Shown piece after piece: positions 6,908-16,294 of a stretch of DNA of 64,000 nucleotides. The translations under genes and the position numbers were made by a program. The stretch's first letter is position 1; the number at the start of each line of letters is the position of its first letter. Below the pieces are notes generated by a model, which saw only the letters and a program-made list of their open reading frames with translations, was not told where the DNA came from and did not search any database. Source of the stretch: Rhizobiales bacterium Ga0077545 (lineage in GTDB: Bacteria > Pseudomonadota > Alphaproteobacteria > Rhizobiales > Methylopilaceae); contig LNEV01000012.1 of NCBI GenBank assembly GCA_001464335.1, positions 1 to 64,000 of the forward strand, written 5' to 3'.

Positions 6908-8368
6908 ATGAGAGACATGGCAGACGAAACGGCACGCCCGACCGTGCGCCGGCGATTTTCGGCGAAACTGCTCCGGCTGACGAGCGCCTTCGTCATGCTG
7001 GCGGTCGTGCTTGTCTATGTGCCCTCGCTCGCGAGCTTTTATGAGCGCTGGGTGACTGACCGGGTTGCCCGTGCCCATTCGGTCGCGCTCATCCTCGATG
7101 CGGCCCCGGAAGGCATGTTGCCGGAAGATCTGGCGCGGCGGCTGCTGCGCAGCGTCGGCGCGCGGCTTGTCGTGCTGAAGACCGGCGAGACACGGCGTCT
7201 GCTCGCGCTCTCCGATCCGCCGCCGGAGGTGTCGCGCAGTGTGGATCTGCGCGAGCGACAGGGTTTTTCCGCGCTCACCAATGCCTTCGGCGTTCTGTTT
7301 TCGGGCGGGACGGGCGTGATGCGCCTTGTGGGCGAGGCGCCGATGGGCGGGCAATATCTCGAAGTCGTCGCCGACGAGGCCCCGCTTTATGCGGCCCTGC
7401 TGCGGTTCTCGCGAAACATGCTGGGGTTGTCGCTCCTTCTGGCGGCGCTGACCGGCGTTCTTCTGTATCTGCTGCTCGACCGTATGATCGTGCGCCCGGT
7501 GGCGCGCCTGACGGGACGCATCGTGGCCTTCGGGCGCGATCCGCAAGACGCCGGCGCAATCATCGTTCCGTCCGGCCGCGACGACGAGATCGGCCTTGCC
7601 GAGACCGAACTTGCCGCCATGCAGCGCGAACTGCACGCGGAGCTTCAAAGCAAGGCGCGTCTGGCAGCGCTCGGTCTCGCCGTCGCCAAGATCAACCACG
7701 ATCTGCGCAATCTGCTGGCCTCGGCACAGCTTGCCTCCGAGCGGCTGGCCGATTCGCCCGATCCCTTCGTGCGGCGGCTCTCCGGCAAGCTCGTTTCGAC
7801 GCTGGAGCGGGCCGTGGCCTATTGCACCCAGACCCTCGCTTACGGAGCCGCCAAGGAGCCCGAGCCGCAGCGCCGCGACGTCGAGGTCTCGGAGATCGTC
7901 GAAAGCGTGCGCCAGACCCTCGATCTGGACGGCGCGAAAATCGGGTGGACGGAGGCGATCGAGCGCGGCCTGTCGATCGACGCCGATCCCGATCAATTGT
8001 TCCGGGTGCTTCTCAACCTCGGCCGCAACGCGCGCCAGGCGCTGGAAAGCCAGGGCCGCGAACTCGATCCCGCGCGCGACCAGATCCGCATTGTCGGGCG
8101 CCGGGAAGGCACGATGGTCATTCTGGAACTGTCGGACACCGGCCCCGGCGTGTCCGAACGGGCGCGCGAGAACCTGTTCTCCGCCTTCAAGGGATCGACG
8201 CGGGCCGGGGGAACCGGGCTCGGGCTTGCCATCGCGGCCGAAATCGTGCGCGCGCATGGCGGGCAGATCAATCTCGTCGAGGGCACGATCGGCGCGACGT
8301 TCCGCATCGCCATCGCCGACCGGGTGATCGATCTTCGGGAGCGGGCGGCGCAGCGTTCAATTGCCTGA
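6908..8368 (+). CDS. Orphan membrane sensor histidine kinase with HAMP
   Basis: 486 residues. A first membrane helix (LRLTSAFVMLAVVLVYVPSL) is followed by a periplasmic sensor of about 130 residues, a second helix (LGLSLLLAALTGVLLYLLL), a HAMP linker, an H-box (AKINHDLRN), an N-box (NLGRNARQA) and ATP lids (DTGPGV, GGTGLGLAI). It should autophosphorylate on the His of HDLRN. The ATP-binding domain is complete. No response regulator is adjacent, so its partner and signal are unknown. ATGs at 6908 and 6917 are both possible. A tRNA follows it. Confidence 0.88.
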   Translation: MRDMADETARPTVRRRFSAKLLRLTSAFVMLAVVLVYVPSLASFYERWVTDRVARAHSVALILDAAPEGMLPEDLARRLLRSVGARLVVLKTGETRRLLALSDPPPEVSRSVDLRERQGFSALTNAFGVLFSGGTGVMRLVGEAPMGGQYLEVVADEAPLYAALLRFSRNMLGLSLLLAALTGVLLYLLLDRMIVRPVARLTGRIVAFGRDPQDAGAIIVPSGRDDEIGLAETELAAMQRELHAELQSKARLAALGLAVAKINHDLRNLLASAQLASERLADSPDPFVRRLSGKLVSTLERAVAYCTQTLAYGAAKEPEPQRRDVEVSEIVESVRQTLDLDGAKIGWTEAIERGLSIDADPDQLFRVLLNLGRNARQALESQGRELDPARDQIRIVGRREGTMVILELSDTGPGVSERARENLFSAFKGSTRAGGTGLGLAIAAEIVRAHGGQINLVEGTIGATFRIAIADRVIDLRERAAQRSIA

Positions 8369-8448
8369 AAAGCTGCCCGAACGGCTTGCAATGCCCGCGC
8401 CGACTCATTATTCACACCGCTCCGGACGGAACATCGCTTCCGCCCTGC

Positions 8449-8525
8449 GCGCCCGTAGCTCAGCTGGATAGAGCATCAGACTACGAATCTGAGGGTCAGA
8501 GGTTCGAATCCTTTCGGGCGCGCCA
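8449..8525 (+). tRNA. tRNA-Arg(ACG)
   Basis: 77 bases folding as a full cloverleaf. The acceptor GCGCCCG pairs with CGGGCGC, the D-arm carries AGCTCAGCTGGATAGAGC, the anticodon loop is CTACGAA with anticodon ACG at 8483-8485, the T-loop is GGTTCGAATCC, and CCA is encoded. With A34 modified to inosine it reads CGU, CGC and CGA. Confidence 0.97.
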
Positions 8526-8719
8526 TTTCTCCCCCCAAAAGATATGATGGCCGATGCGGTGCCGCGGCAACATGATCGCGGCAGGTTGCGTCTGCGTGTT
8601 CCGCTTTCCGCGACAGAGCTTTCCGTCCTTCGGGGCTAGCTGCGAGGACCGATGCGCGGCAGATCGGGCAGCTCGTGGGCGCTCGCGCCCAACCCGCCGG
8701 CCCAGATGAGGAGACGCGC

Positions 8720-9655
8720 ATGAGTTGGAACCCAGCACTGGAGCCGGGCTGTCCCGACGCATTGGGCATGGACGCGATCGAAACCCTCATCGTGCCGCGC
8801 GCCCGCGACCTCGGCGGCTTCGAGGTGCGGCGCGCTTTGCCCGCGCCGAAGCGGCAGATGGTGGGGCCGTTCATCTTCTTCGACCAGGCCGGCCCGGCCG
8901 AACTCCTGACCGGGCAGGGGATCGATGTCCGGCCCCACCCGCATATCGGCCTTGGCACTGTCACCTATCTCTTTCGTGGCGACTTCCATCATCGCGACAG
9001 CACCGGGGCCGACCAGATCATCCGTCCCGGGGCGCTGAACTGGATGGTCGCCGGGCGCGGTGTGTCCCATTCGGAGCGCACGTCCGCCGCAGCGCGAAGC
9101 GGCCCGAACAGCCTGTTCGGAATCCAGACCTGGCTGGCCCTTCCCGAAAGCCACGAGGACGTGGCCCCGACATTCGAGCATCACGGCAAGGACACGCTGC
9201 CGGTGATCGAGGACCGTGGCGTCTCGGTCCGGCTGATCCTCGGGAATGCCTACGGTGCGAACGCGCCTGCGCAGATGTTCTCCGAAACCTTCTATGCGGA
9301 TGTGAAGCTTGAGGCCGGCAGCCGCCTGCCGCTGCCGGACGATCACGAAGACAGAGGTATTTACATCGTCGAAGGTTCGATCTCCGTCGCCGGGCAGGAT
9401 TTTGAAGCTCCCCAGATGATGGTTTTCCGCCCGGGCGACAGGATCACGGTCGCGGCCGGGGGCCAGGGCGCGCGGGTGATGATCCTCGGCGGTGCGACGC
9501 TCGAGGGACCACGTTATCTGTGGTGGAATTTCGTTGCCTCATCGCAGGAGCGCATCGAAGCAGCCAAGGCCGAATGGCGCGCGCAGAACTGGGGCAAGGG
9601 ACGCTTCGACCTCCCGGCCGATGACCGCGACGAGCACATACCCCTGCCGGATTGA
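8720..9655 (+). CDS. Pirin family protein
   Basis: 311 residues, a bicupin. The N-terminal cupin has the pirin metal site (RPHPHIGLGTVTYLF and the following HH) and GRGVSHSER; the C-terminal pirin domain has the usual IYIVEGSISV...FRPGD strand pattern. Pirins are Fe-binding proteins; some bacterial members show quercetin 2,3-dioxygenase activity and others modulate pyruvate metabolism, so the exact role is open. The start at 8720 has GAGGAG seven bases upstream. Monocistronic. Confidence 0.9.
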   Translation: MSWNPALEPGCPDALGMDAIETLIVPRARDLGGFEVRRALPAPKRQMVGPFIFFDQAGPAELLTGQGIDVRPHPHIGLGTVTYLFRGDFHHRDSTGADQIIRPGALNWMVAGRGVSHSERTSAAARSGPNSLFGIQTWLALPESHEDVAPTFEHHGKDTLPVIEDRGVSVRLILGNAYGANAPAQMFSETFYADVKLEAGSRLPLPDDHEDRGIYIVEGSISVAGQDFEAPQMMVFRPGDRITVAAGGQGARVMILGGATLEGPRYLWWNFVASSQERIEAAKAEWRAQNWGKGRFDLPADDRDEHIPLPD

Positions 9656-10198
9656 CCGTCGGACAACCCGCCCGCGCGATGAGATGGCCTCAGCCCGGTC
9701 CGGGATGCGTGGCAGGCAGCCGGTCTTGTAATGAAACGCTGAAAGCTCTCGCTAACCCTTGCAGTCCAAAAGGCGCCGCCCCTGCCGGTGATGTGGTATC
9801 GGGGGTGGAAAGTCACCGAGGCGGGCTGGGGGGCACAATAACCCCGATGACTTTCCGTGCCAGCGGGCTTCAGCCGGCGCGCGTAGATGAACCTGCCTCG
9901 ACGCGGGAATCCAGCGCAATTGCACATACGCGTAGGATAATGCCTTCTTAAGGTTTACCTGCGGCTTTTGACTAAAAATTTCGTAGATTCAGTGTCTTGC
10001 ATGCCGCGCATTCCGGTGATGTAATTACGCGTATTGTCAGTGCACGCGATCGTCGGGCGTAGTATGTACGCGGGGAAGGCTGCCATCTATCCACATAAAA
10101 GAAATGTTTATTTTGCAACCGTGTGTTGCTTTTCCATCACCACTGCCTTGCAGAACCGGCCTAAGCTTTTCTCTCGGGTCTCTCAGAGGGATTTTGCC
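9656..10198. other. Intergenic region before the porin
   Basis: About 540 bases without a supported gene. The last 250 are clearly more AT-rich than the surroundings, as expected for promoter and 5' untranslated sequence of the strongly expressed porin class downstream. I could not fix a confident -35/-10 pair. A short minus-strand frame across 9514-9927 has no recognisable features. Confidence 0.4.
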
Positions 10199-10849
10199 AT
10201 GAACAAGATGCTGATTTCAGGTGCGTCGCTGCTGGCAATGACGGTGACTGCGCTTGCCGCGGACATGCCTTCCTATCCTCCTCCGCAGGAAGCGGTGGTC
10301 GTCGATCCTGTCTATGATTGGAGCGGCGCTTATGTCGGTATTCACGGCGGCTGGGCCTGGGGCGAGTCGGAACTGCTCGGAACCACGGTTTTTGAGGACG
10401 TCGAAGGTTTCGTGATCGGTGGCCATGTCGGTTACAACTGGCAGGTCAATTCCATCGTGTTCGGCCTTGAGGCGGACGGTTCATACACCGACCAGGAGGT
10501 CACGGTCGGTGACTTCTTCGCGGAAACCGATTTTCTGGCGTCGATCCGCGGACGTCTCGGTTTCGGTCTCGACCGTTTCCTGATCTACGGCACCGGCGGC
10601 GCGGCGTTCACCGGCGTGAACTACGGTTTCGACACCTTCGAAGATGATGTCGATTATTTCGGCTGGGTGGCCGGCGGCGGCATCGAATACGCCATCACCG
10701 ACAACATCACCTTCGGCGTTGAATATCTGCACTACGACTTCAGCGGCGAAGACGTTGTGTTCGACGATGATCCGGGCATCGATTCGGAGATGACCACCGA
10801 TGTCGTGCGCGGGCGCCTGAGCATCAAGTTCGACAGCCTGTTCCAGTAA
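10199..10849 (+). CDS. Outer-membrane beta-barrel protein (Omp25/OmpA-like porin family)
   Basis: 216 residues. A signal peptide (MNKMLISGASLLAMTVTALA) is followed by the typical rhizobial Omp25-family opening with YDWSGAYVGIHGGWAWGES. Eight or so amphipathic beta strands alternate Gly/aromatic residues (FVIGGHVGYNWQ, FLIYGTGGAAFTGV, GWVAGGGIEYAI, FGVEYLHYDF). Usual members end in Phe; this one ends FDSLFQ. It is acidic with many Asp residues in the loops. The upstream in-frame region back to 10034 lacks signal-peptide character, so the ATG at 10199 is the start. Confidence 0.88.
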   Translation: MNKMLISGASLLAMTVTALAADMPSYPPPQEAVVVDPVYDWSGAYVGIHGGWAWGESELLGTTVFEDVEGFVIGGHVGYNWQVNSIVFGLEADGSYTDQEVTVGDFFAETDFLASIRGRLGFGLDRFLIYGTGGAAFTGVNYGFDTFEDDVDYFGWVAGGGIEYAITDNITFGVEYLHYDFSGEDVVFDDDPGIDSEMTTDVVRGRLSIKFDSLFQ

Positions 10850-11430
10850 CTAAGGCCAACTGTTCTCGGCCGGCCCTTCCGGGGACAGCAGAGAGAGCCT
10901 CGTCCGGTCTTCGGGCGAGGCTTTTGCTTGGCGAGCAGGGCGGGGGCTGCCCCGGCGACGGCGTTACGGCGCCGCATGCCCGGAACTCTGCGCCCTCCAA
11001 CGCATTGCTACCCCGCGAGGCGGCTGATCCGCCTTCTTTCCGGCCATCCGGCGCTCCGGGTGGTTGCCTTGCGTGTGACGGTCTCAAGGTCTAGACCAAC
11101 CCTTGGTTTGCCATGGGCGGTGTTTTTTGAATTGTGGCATGTGCCAAAATGTGGCATCCGCCTGCCAGCCAGGCCGAACGCAGATCACATCCGGCACGAC
11201 CAACAAGAAGGCGCAAGGGGAGCGGCCCGGAGGCAAAGCGGACGGATTTGATGTCTGGGCAGCATGTCGGGCCAAAACCTGGCTGTTGCAGAGAAGCTAC
11301 GCCGTTCACCCTGTCTCCAGGACAGAACTCCGAAATTCGCCTCAAATCTTGCCTATTGGGACAGGTTATTGTCTCGTCATTCCGGGCCTAGAATTCCGTT
11401 GCTTGGCCTTTGTTTGTGGAAGAAACGCCT
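10850..11430. other. Intergenic region before dxs
   Basis: About 580 bases. After the porin terminator I see only a TGGCA-TG-TGCCA dyad near 11135 with a further TGGCA nearby. It should contain the promoter of the dxs-hpn run. No convincing gene or riboswitch was found. Confidence 0.4.
10896..10926 (+). terminator. Intrinsic terminator of the porin gene
   Basis: GCCTCG (10897-10902) pairs with CGAGGC (10916-10921), followed by TTTT, shortly after the porin stop. Confidence 0.8.
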
Positions 11431-13347
11431 ATGCCTGAGACGCCGATTCTCGACACGATCAACACGCCGCAGGATCTCCGGAACCTCTCCGAGAGCCAGC
11501 TGCGGCAGGTGGCCGACGAACTGCGCCAGGAAACGATCGATGCGGTCTCGGTGACCGGCGGGCATCTCGGCGCCGGGCTTGGCGTCGTCGAGCTGACGGT
11601 CGCGCTCCACTACGTCTTCAACACGCCGGACGACCGCGTGATCTGGGACGTCGGCCATCAGACCTATCCGCACAAGATCCTCTGCGGCCGCCGCGAGAAG
11701 ATCCGCACGCTGCGCCAGCCGGAGGGCCTTTCGGGCTTCACCAAGCGCGCGGAAAGCGAATTCGACGCCTTCGGCGCCGGGCACTCCTCGACCTCGATCT
11801 CGGCCGGCCTCGGCATGGCGGTCGCGCGCGATCTCGCCAAGAAAGACAACAATGTCATCGCCGTGATCGGCGACGGCTCGATGTCGGCGGGCATGGCCTA
11901 TGAGGCGCTGAACAATGCGGGCGCGCTGCGCTCCAAACTCATCGTCATTCTCAACGACAACGAAATGTCGATCGCCCCGCCGGTCGGCGCGATGTCGGCC
12001 TATCTGTCGCGCCTGATGAGCGGCAAGACCTACCAGACCATTCGCGAGACGGCCAAGCAGCTCTCCAAGAACCTGCCGCAATTCGTCATCAACCGCGCCG
12101 CCCAGGCGGAAGAGTATGCACGCGGCTTCCTCGCGGGCGGCGGCACCCTGTTCGAAGAGCTTGGGCTGTATTATGTCGGCCCCATCGACGGGCACGATCT
12201 CAACCATCTTCTGCCGGTGCTGCAGAACGTGCGCGACAACGCGGACGGGCCGGTTCTCATTCACGTCATTACGCAGAAGGGCAAGGGCTACGCGCCCGCC
12301 GAAGCGTCCGACGACAAATATCACGGCGTCGTGCAGTTCGATCCGGTCACCGGCCAGCAGAAGAAGGCCGCGGCCAACTTCCCGAGCTACACGAAAGTGT
12401 TCGGCGAAAGCCTCGTCAAGGAAGGCCGCAAGGACGACAAGATCGTCGCCATCACGGCCGCGATGCCGGACGGCACGGGCGTCGGCATTTTCGGCAAGAG
12501 CTTCCCCGAACGCACCTTCGATGTCGGCATCGCCGAACAGCACGCGGTGACGTTCGCGGCCGGTCTTGCGACCGAGGGCTACAAGCCGTTCTGCGCCATC
12601 TATTCGACCTTCCTGCAGCGTGGTTACGACCAGCTCGTCCACGATGTCGCCATCCAGAAACTGCCGGTGCGCTTCGCCATCGACCGCGCGGGCTATGTCG
12701 GTGCGGACGGAGCGACCCATGCGGGCGCGTTCGACGTCGCCTTCCTCGCCTGCCTTCCGGAAATGGTCATCATGGCGGCGGCCGACGAGGCCGAGCTTGT
12801 CCATATGGTGGCGACGGCGGCGGCCTATGACAAAGGCCCGATCGCGTTCCGCTATCCGCGCGGCGAAGGCGTCGGCGTGGAAATGCCGCAGGACGGCATT
12901 CCGCTCGAGATCGGCAAAGGCCGCATCGTCAAGGACGGCGGCACGCAGGTCGCGCTGCTGTCCTTCGGCACGCGCCTCGCCGAGGCGCTGAAGGCCGCCG
13001 AGGAACTCGAGGCCAAGGGCCTGTCGACGACGGTCGCCGATGCGCGGTTCGCAAAGCCGCTCGACGAGGAGATGATCCTCAAGCTGGCGCGCGAGCATCA
13101 GCTTCTGATCACCCTCGAAGAAGGTTCGGTCGGCGGCTTCGGCAGCATGGTCATGCATCTTTTGTCGGACAAGGGCGCGCTCGACGACGGCCTCAAGGTG
13201 CGCTCGCTCGTCATGGCGGACGAATACACCGATCACGGCAAGCCCGACCGTATGTATTCGGATTCCGGCCTGGATTCGAAGGGCATCGTCAACAAGGTGT
13301 TCGAGGTTCTGCGCAAGGCGCCGCAGACCAAGAAGGAGCGGGCCTGA
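11431..13347 (+). CDS. dxs: 1-deoxy-D-xylulose-5-phosphate synthase
   Basis: 638 residues, normal length. The thiamine-diphosphate motif is [18 protein letters not shown] (GDGS at 147-150), His45 lies in TGGHLGAGL, and the transketolase pyrimidine domain has [15 protein letters not shown] near residue 370. It condenses pyruvate and glyceraldehyde-3-phosphate in the first step of the MEP isoprenoid pathway, in the cytoplasm. It is first in a co-directional run ending at the LprI-like gene, 54 bases before hpnB, so precursor supply and hopanoid synthesis are probably coexpressed. The start is the ATG with GGAAGAA upstream. Confidence 0.97.
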   Translation: MPETPILDTINTPQDLRNLSESQLRQVADELRQETIDAVSVTGGHLGAGLGVVELTVALHYVFNTPDDRVIWDVGHQTYPHKILCGRREKIRTLRQPEGLSGFTKRAESEFDAFGAGHSSTSISAGLGMAVARDLAKKDNNVIAVIGDGSMSAGMAYEALNNAGALRSKLIVILNDNEMSIAPPVGAMSAYLSRLMSGKTYQTIRETAKQLSKNLPQFVINRAAQAEEYARGFLAGGGTLFEELGLYYVGPIDGHDLNHLLPVLQNVRDNADGPVLIHVITQKGKGYAPAEASDDKYHGVVQFDPVTGQQKKAAANFPSYTKVFGESLVKEGRKDDKIVAITAAMPDGTGVGIFGKSFPERTFDVGIAEQHAVTFAAGLATEGYKPFCAIYSTFLQRGYDQLVHDVAIQKLPVRFAIDRAGYVGADGATHAGAFDVAFLACLPEMVIMAAADEAELVHMVATAAAYDKGPIAFRYPRGEGVGVEMPQDGIPLEIGKGRIVKDGGTQVALLSFGTRLAEALKAAEELEAKGLSTTVADARFAKPLDEEMILKLAREHQLLITLEEGSVGGFGSMVMHLLSDKGALDDGLKVRSLVMADEYTDHGKPDRMYSDSGLDSKGIVNKVFEVLRKAPQTKKERA

Positions 13348-13401
13348 CGCCCGTACGACGCCGATGAAAGTGCGCACGAATTCGCGCCGGAAAGGTTCCG
13401 C

Positions 13402-14577
13402 GTGACCGCCGCGCTTTCCCTTGCGCTCCTGTCGGGAGCGATCTGGATCTATCTCATTGTGGCGCGTGGCGGATTCTGGCGCGCGGCCGAGCGCGACACG
13501 CGCTTTGCGCCTGAGCATATTCCGGCGCCTGCCGCCTGGCCGCGTGTGATCGCGGTGGTTCCGGCGCGCGACGAGGCCGATGTCATCGCGCAATCGGTCG
13601 GCTCGCTGCTGACGCAGACCTATCCCGGCGATTTCTCGGTGGTGCTGATCGACGACGGCTCGAGCGACGGCACCGGCGATGCGGCGATGAACGAGGCGGT
13701 GAAGCTCGACCTTGCCGACAAGCTCACCATCATCCGCGGCACCGAGCCGCCGGCTGGATGGACCGGCAAGCTCAACGCCATGGCGACCGGCGTGCGGCAC
13801 ATCGAGGAGCGCGGCGCGCCCGCCTACATTCTCTTCACCGATGCGGACATTGCCTATCGCGATCCCCAGGCGCTGGAGCGCCTTGTGCGCGGTGCGAACG
13901 CCAAGGGCACCGTATTGACGAGCCTGATGGTGAAACTCCGCTGCGACAGCTTCTCGGAGAAGATGCTGATCCCGGCCTTCGTGTATTTCTTCCAGAAGCT
14001 TTATCCGTTCGCCTGGGTGAACAGCTCGACCAGCAAACGGGCGGCGGCGGCCGGCGGCTGCATGCTGGTGAAGTATGATGCGCTGCACGCGGCGGGTGGC
14101 GTTGGTGCCATTCGCGGCGCGCTGATCGACGATTGCGCGATGGGCGCGCTGCTGAAATCGCAGGGACCGATCTTTCTCGGGCTCACGGAAGCGGTCGAGA
14201 GCATTCGTCCCTACGACGACTTCAATCACATACGGCGCATGGTCTCGCGCTCGGCCTATTCCCAGCTCGATTATTCGCCGCTGCTTCTGCTTGGCACCAC
14301 GCTCGGCATGATCGTGACCTATCTCGTTCCGCCCTATCTTGCCATTGCCGTGGAAGGCTGGGCGGGGATCATCGGCGCGTTTGTGTGGGCGGTGATGGCG
14401 CTGTCTTTCCAGCCGATCCTGCGTCTGTACCGCCGCGCGCCGCTCTGGGGCGTGGCGCTGCCGTTCATCGCGCTCGTCTATCTCGCCTTCACGTTCGATT
14501 CGGCCGTTCAGCACTGGCTCGGGCGCGGCGGCGCCTGGAAGGGCCGCTATCAGGCGGCCGCGGGGACAGGCGCATGA
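13402..14577 (+). CDS. hpnB: Hopanoid-associated glycosyltransferase HpnB
   Basis: 391 residues. An N-terminal membrane helix precedes a GT2 domain (VIAVVPARDEADVIAQS, DDGSSDGT, FTDADIAY). C-terminal membrane helices follow (LLLLGTTLGMIVTYLVPPYLAI and two more). This matches HpnB, a membrane glycosyltransferase found in hopanoid loci whose acceptor is not firmly established. The GTG start has GGAAAGG six bases upstream. The stop overlaps the hpnC start as ATGA, indicating translational coupling. Confidence 0.9.
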   Translation: MTAALSLALLSGAIWIYLIVARGGFWRAAERDTRFAPEHIPAPAAWPRVIAVVPARDEADVIAQSVGSLLTQTYPGDFSVVLIDDGSSDGTGDAAMNEAVKLDLADKLTIIRGTEPPAGWTGKLNAMATGVRHIEERGAPAYILFTDADIAYRDPQALERLVRGANAKGTVLTSLMVKLRCDSFSEKMLIPAFVYFFQKLYPFAWVNSSTSKRAAAAGGCMLVKYDALHAAGGVGAIRGALIDDCAMGALLKSQGPIFLGLTEAVESIRPYDDFNHIRRMVSRSAYSQLDYSPLLLLGTTLGMIVTYLVPPYLAIAVEGWAGIIGAFVWAVMALSFQPILRLYRRAPLWGVALPFIALVYLAFTFDSAVQHWLGRGGAWKGRYQAAAGTGA

Positions 14578-15458
14578 CGAGCGCGACCGACACGCTGTCC
14601 GGCAAGGGCCACAAGGACGAGAACTTCCCGGTCGCCTCGCACTTGATCCGTGCCGAGAATCGTCCGCCGATCCTGGCCTTCTACAAATTCGTGCGTGCAG
14701 GTGACGATGTGGCCGACAATGCCGCGCTGCCGCCGGACCGGAAGATCGCGCTGCTTGACGGCCTCGCCGCCGCGCTGACGGGCGAGGGCCCGCCCGACCC
14801 GGAAGCCGCACCGCTGAAGGAGCAGCTTGCCGCGCGCAATCTGTCGCCGCGCCACGCGCTCGATCTGCTCGACGCGTTCCGGCTGGATGCGCGCAAGAAC
14901 CGCTATGCGGATTTCTCCGAACTGATGGCCTATTGCGCGCTGTCGGCCATGCCCGTCGGCCGCTTCGTGCTCGACGTGCACGGTGAAAATCCCGCGACGA
15001 CGTGGGCTCCGTCGGACGCGATCTGCGCGGCGCTTCAGATCATCAATCATCTGCAGGACTGCGGGAAGGACTACAAGAACGTCGACCGCGTCTATCTGCC
15101 GGACGATCTGATGAAGAAGCACGGCGCGCGCTATGAGGATCTCGGCAAGGACAAGGCAAGCCCGGAACTGCTCGCGGTGATCCGCGAACTGGCCGCGCGC
15201 TGCGATGACCTGCTGGACGAGGGCAGGGCGCTGATCCCCGCGCTTGCCGACACCCGCCTTGCGCTCGAAATCTCTGCCATTCATCGCCTTGCGGTCATCC
15301 TCAACACCGGCCTGAAGACCCGCGATCCGCTGAGCGAGAAGGTGCATTTCTCGAAGGCTGGTTTCCTGCTGACGGCCCTCGGGGCCGCGGGCGCGACCCT
15401 GTTCGGCCGCCTGTTCGGCGCGGCCAGGGCCGGCTCCATCTGGGGGGCGGCCCGATGA
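14574..15458 (+). CDS. hpnC: Squalene-synthase-like HpnC (hydroxysqualene synthase)
   Basis: 294 residues of the trans-isoprenyl diphosphate synthase class. Aspartate motifs are at FVRAGDDVADN (about 40-50) and HLQDCGKDYKNVDRVYLP (about 160-178). In the HpnCDE route this enzyme converts presqualene diphosphate to hydroxysqualene. A hydrophobic C-terminal stretch (GFLLTALGAAGATLFGRLFG) could touch the membrane. Start and stop both overlap neighbours by ATGA, so hpnB-hpnC-hpnD are translationally coupled. Confidence 0.95.
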   Translation: MTSATDTLSGKGHKDENFPVASHLIRAENRPPILAFYKFVRAGDDVADNAALPPDRKIALLDGLAAALTGEGPPDPEAAPLKEQLAARNLSPRHALDLLDAFRLDARKNRYADFSELMAYCALSAMPVGRFVLDVHGENPATTWAPSDAICAALQIINHLQDCGKDYKNVDRVYLPDDLMKKHGARYEDLGKDKASPELLAVIRELAARCDDLLDEGRALIPALADTRLALEISAIHRLAVILNTGLKTRDPLSEKVHFSKAGFLLTALGAAGATLFGRLFGAARAGSIWGAAR

Positions 15459-16294
15459 GCGCGACGGCGGAACCGGCGACGAGCGCGGCCAAGGCCTCCG
15501 GGTCGAGCTTCTACACGGCCATGAAGATCCTTCCCGCCGAAAAACGGGACGCGATGTACGCGATCTACGATTTCTGCCGCGAAGTGGACGACATCGCCGA
15601 CGAGGGCGGAACCGACGAAGAGCGCCATGCCGGTCTGGAACGCTGGCGGCAGGACGTGCACGCGCTCTATGCCGGCAAGCCTGCGGGCCTTGCCGAGTTC
15701 CTGCGCCCGCATGTCGAGCGTTACGGGCCGCGCGAGGAGGATTTCATCGCCGTCATCGACGGGATGGAAATGGATGTGGGCGCGGGCGTCGTCGCGCCGG
15801 ACTGGAAAACACTCGATCTTTATGTGGATCGCGTGGCGAGCGCCGTCGGCCGCCTTTCGACGCCGATCTTCGGCCTGGACGAGGCGGCGGGGACGGAACT
15901 CGCCCATCACCTCGGCCGCGCGCTGCAGCTGACCAATATCCTGCGTGACCTCGACGAGGACGCGTCCATCGGCCGCCTTTATCTTCCCCGCGAAGAACTG
16001 GAAAAAGCTGGTATAAAGGCCGATCTACAGAATCCGGTTGCGGTTCTTGCCGATCCGGCTCTCGACGCGGTATGCCGTGCGGTGGCCGCGCGCGCCGAAC
16101 TTCATTTCCGCGAGGCGGACCGGATCATGGGTTCGGCGCCACGGGCGGCGGTCAAGGCGCCGCGCCTCATGGGCGTGGCCTATCATGGTGTTTTGAAACG
16201 TTTATTGGCCCAAGGTTGGGCCGCGCCGCGCAAGCGGGTCGGAGTGAACAAGCTCGGCCTGATCGGCGCCTATCTGAGATATGGAGTGGTCTGA
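15455..16294 (+). CDS. hpnD: Presqualene diphosphate synthase HpnD
   Basis: 279 residues. First Asp motif FCREVDDIADEG (about 46-57), second LTNILRDLDEDASIGRLYLP (about 157-176), as in squalene/phytoene synthases. It joins two farnesyl diphosphates to presqualene diphosphate, feeding HpnC. It overlaps hpnC by four bases and hpnE by one (TGATG). Farnesyl diphosphate is presumably made by the ispA product at the far end of the locus. Confidence 0.95.
   Translation: MSATAEPATSAAKASGSSFYTAMKILPAEKRDAMYAIYDFCREVDDIADEGGTDEERHAGLERWRQDVHALYAGKPAGLAEFLRPHVERYGPREEDFIAVIDGMEMDVGAGVVAPDWKTLDLYVDRVASAVGRLSTPIFGLDEAAGTELAHHLGRALQLTNILRDLDEDASIGRLYLPREELEKAGIKADLQNPVAVLADPALDAVCRAVAARAELHFREADRIMGSAPRAAVKAPRLMGVAYHGVLKRLLAQGWAAPRKRVGVNKLGLIGAYLRYGVV

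Noticed and set aside
9514..9927. 137-codon minus-strand frame overlapping the pirin end
   Set aside because: Overlaps the end of a real gene, Arg/His-rich composition and no ribosome site.
10087..10095. CTATCCACA, one mismatch from a DnaA box
   Set aside because: A single isolated near-match with no cluster, no AT-rich unwinding element and no origin-linked genes.
11377..14811. 1144-codon antisense frame across dxs and hpnB
   Set aside because: Composition is Arg/His/Ala-rich without domains, while dxs and hpnB on the other strand are full length with all motifs.
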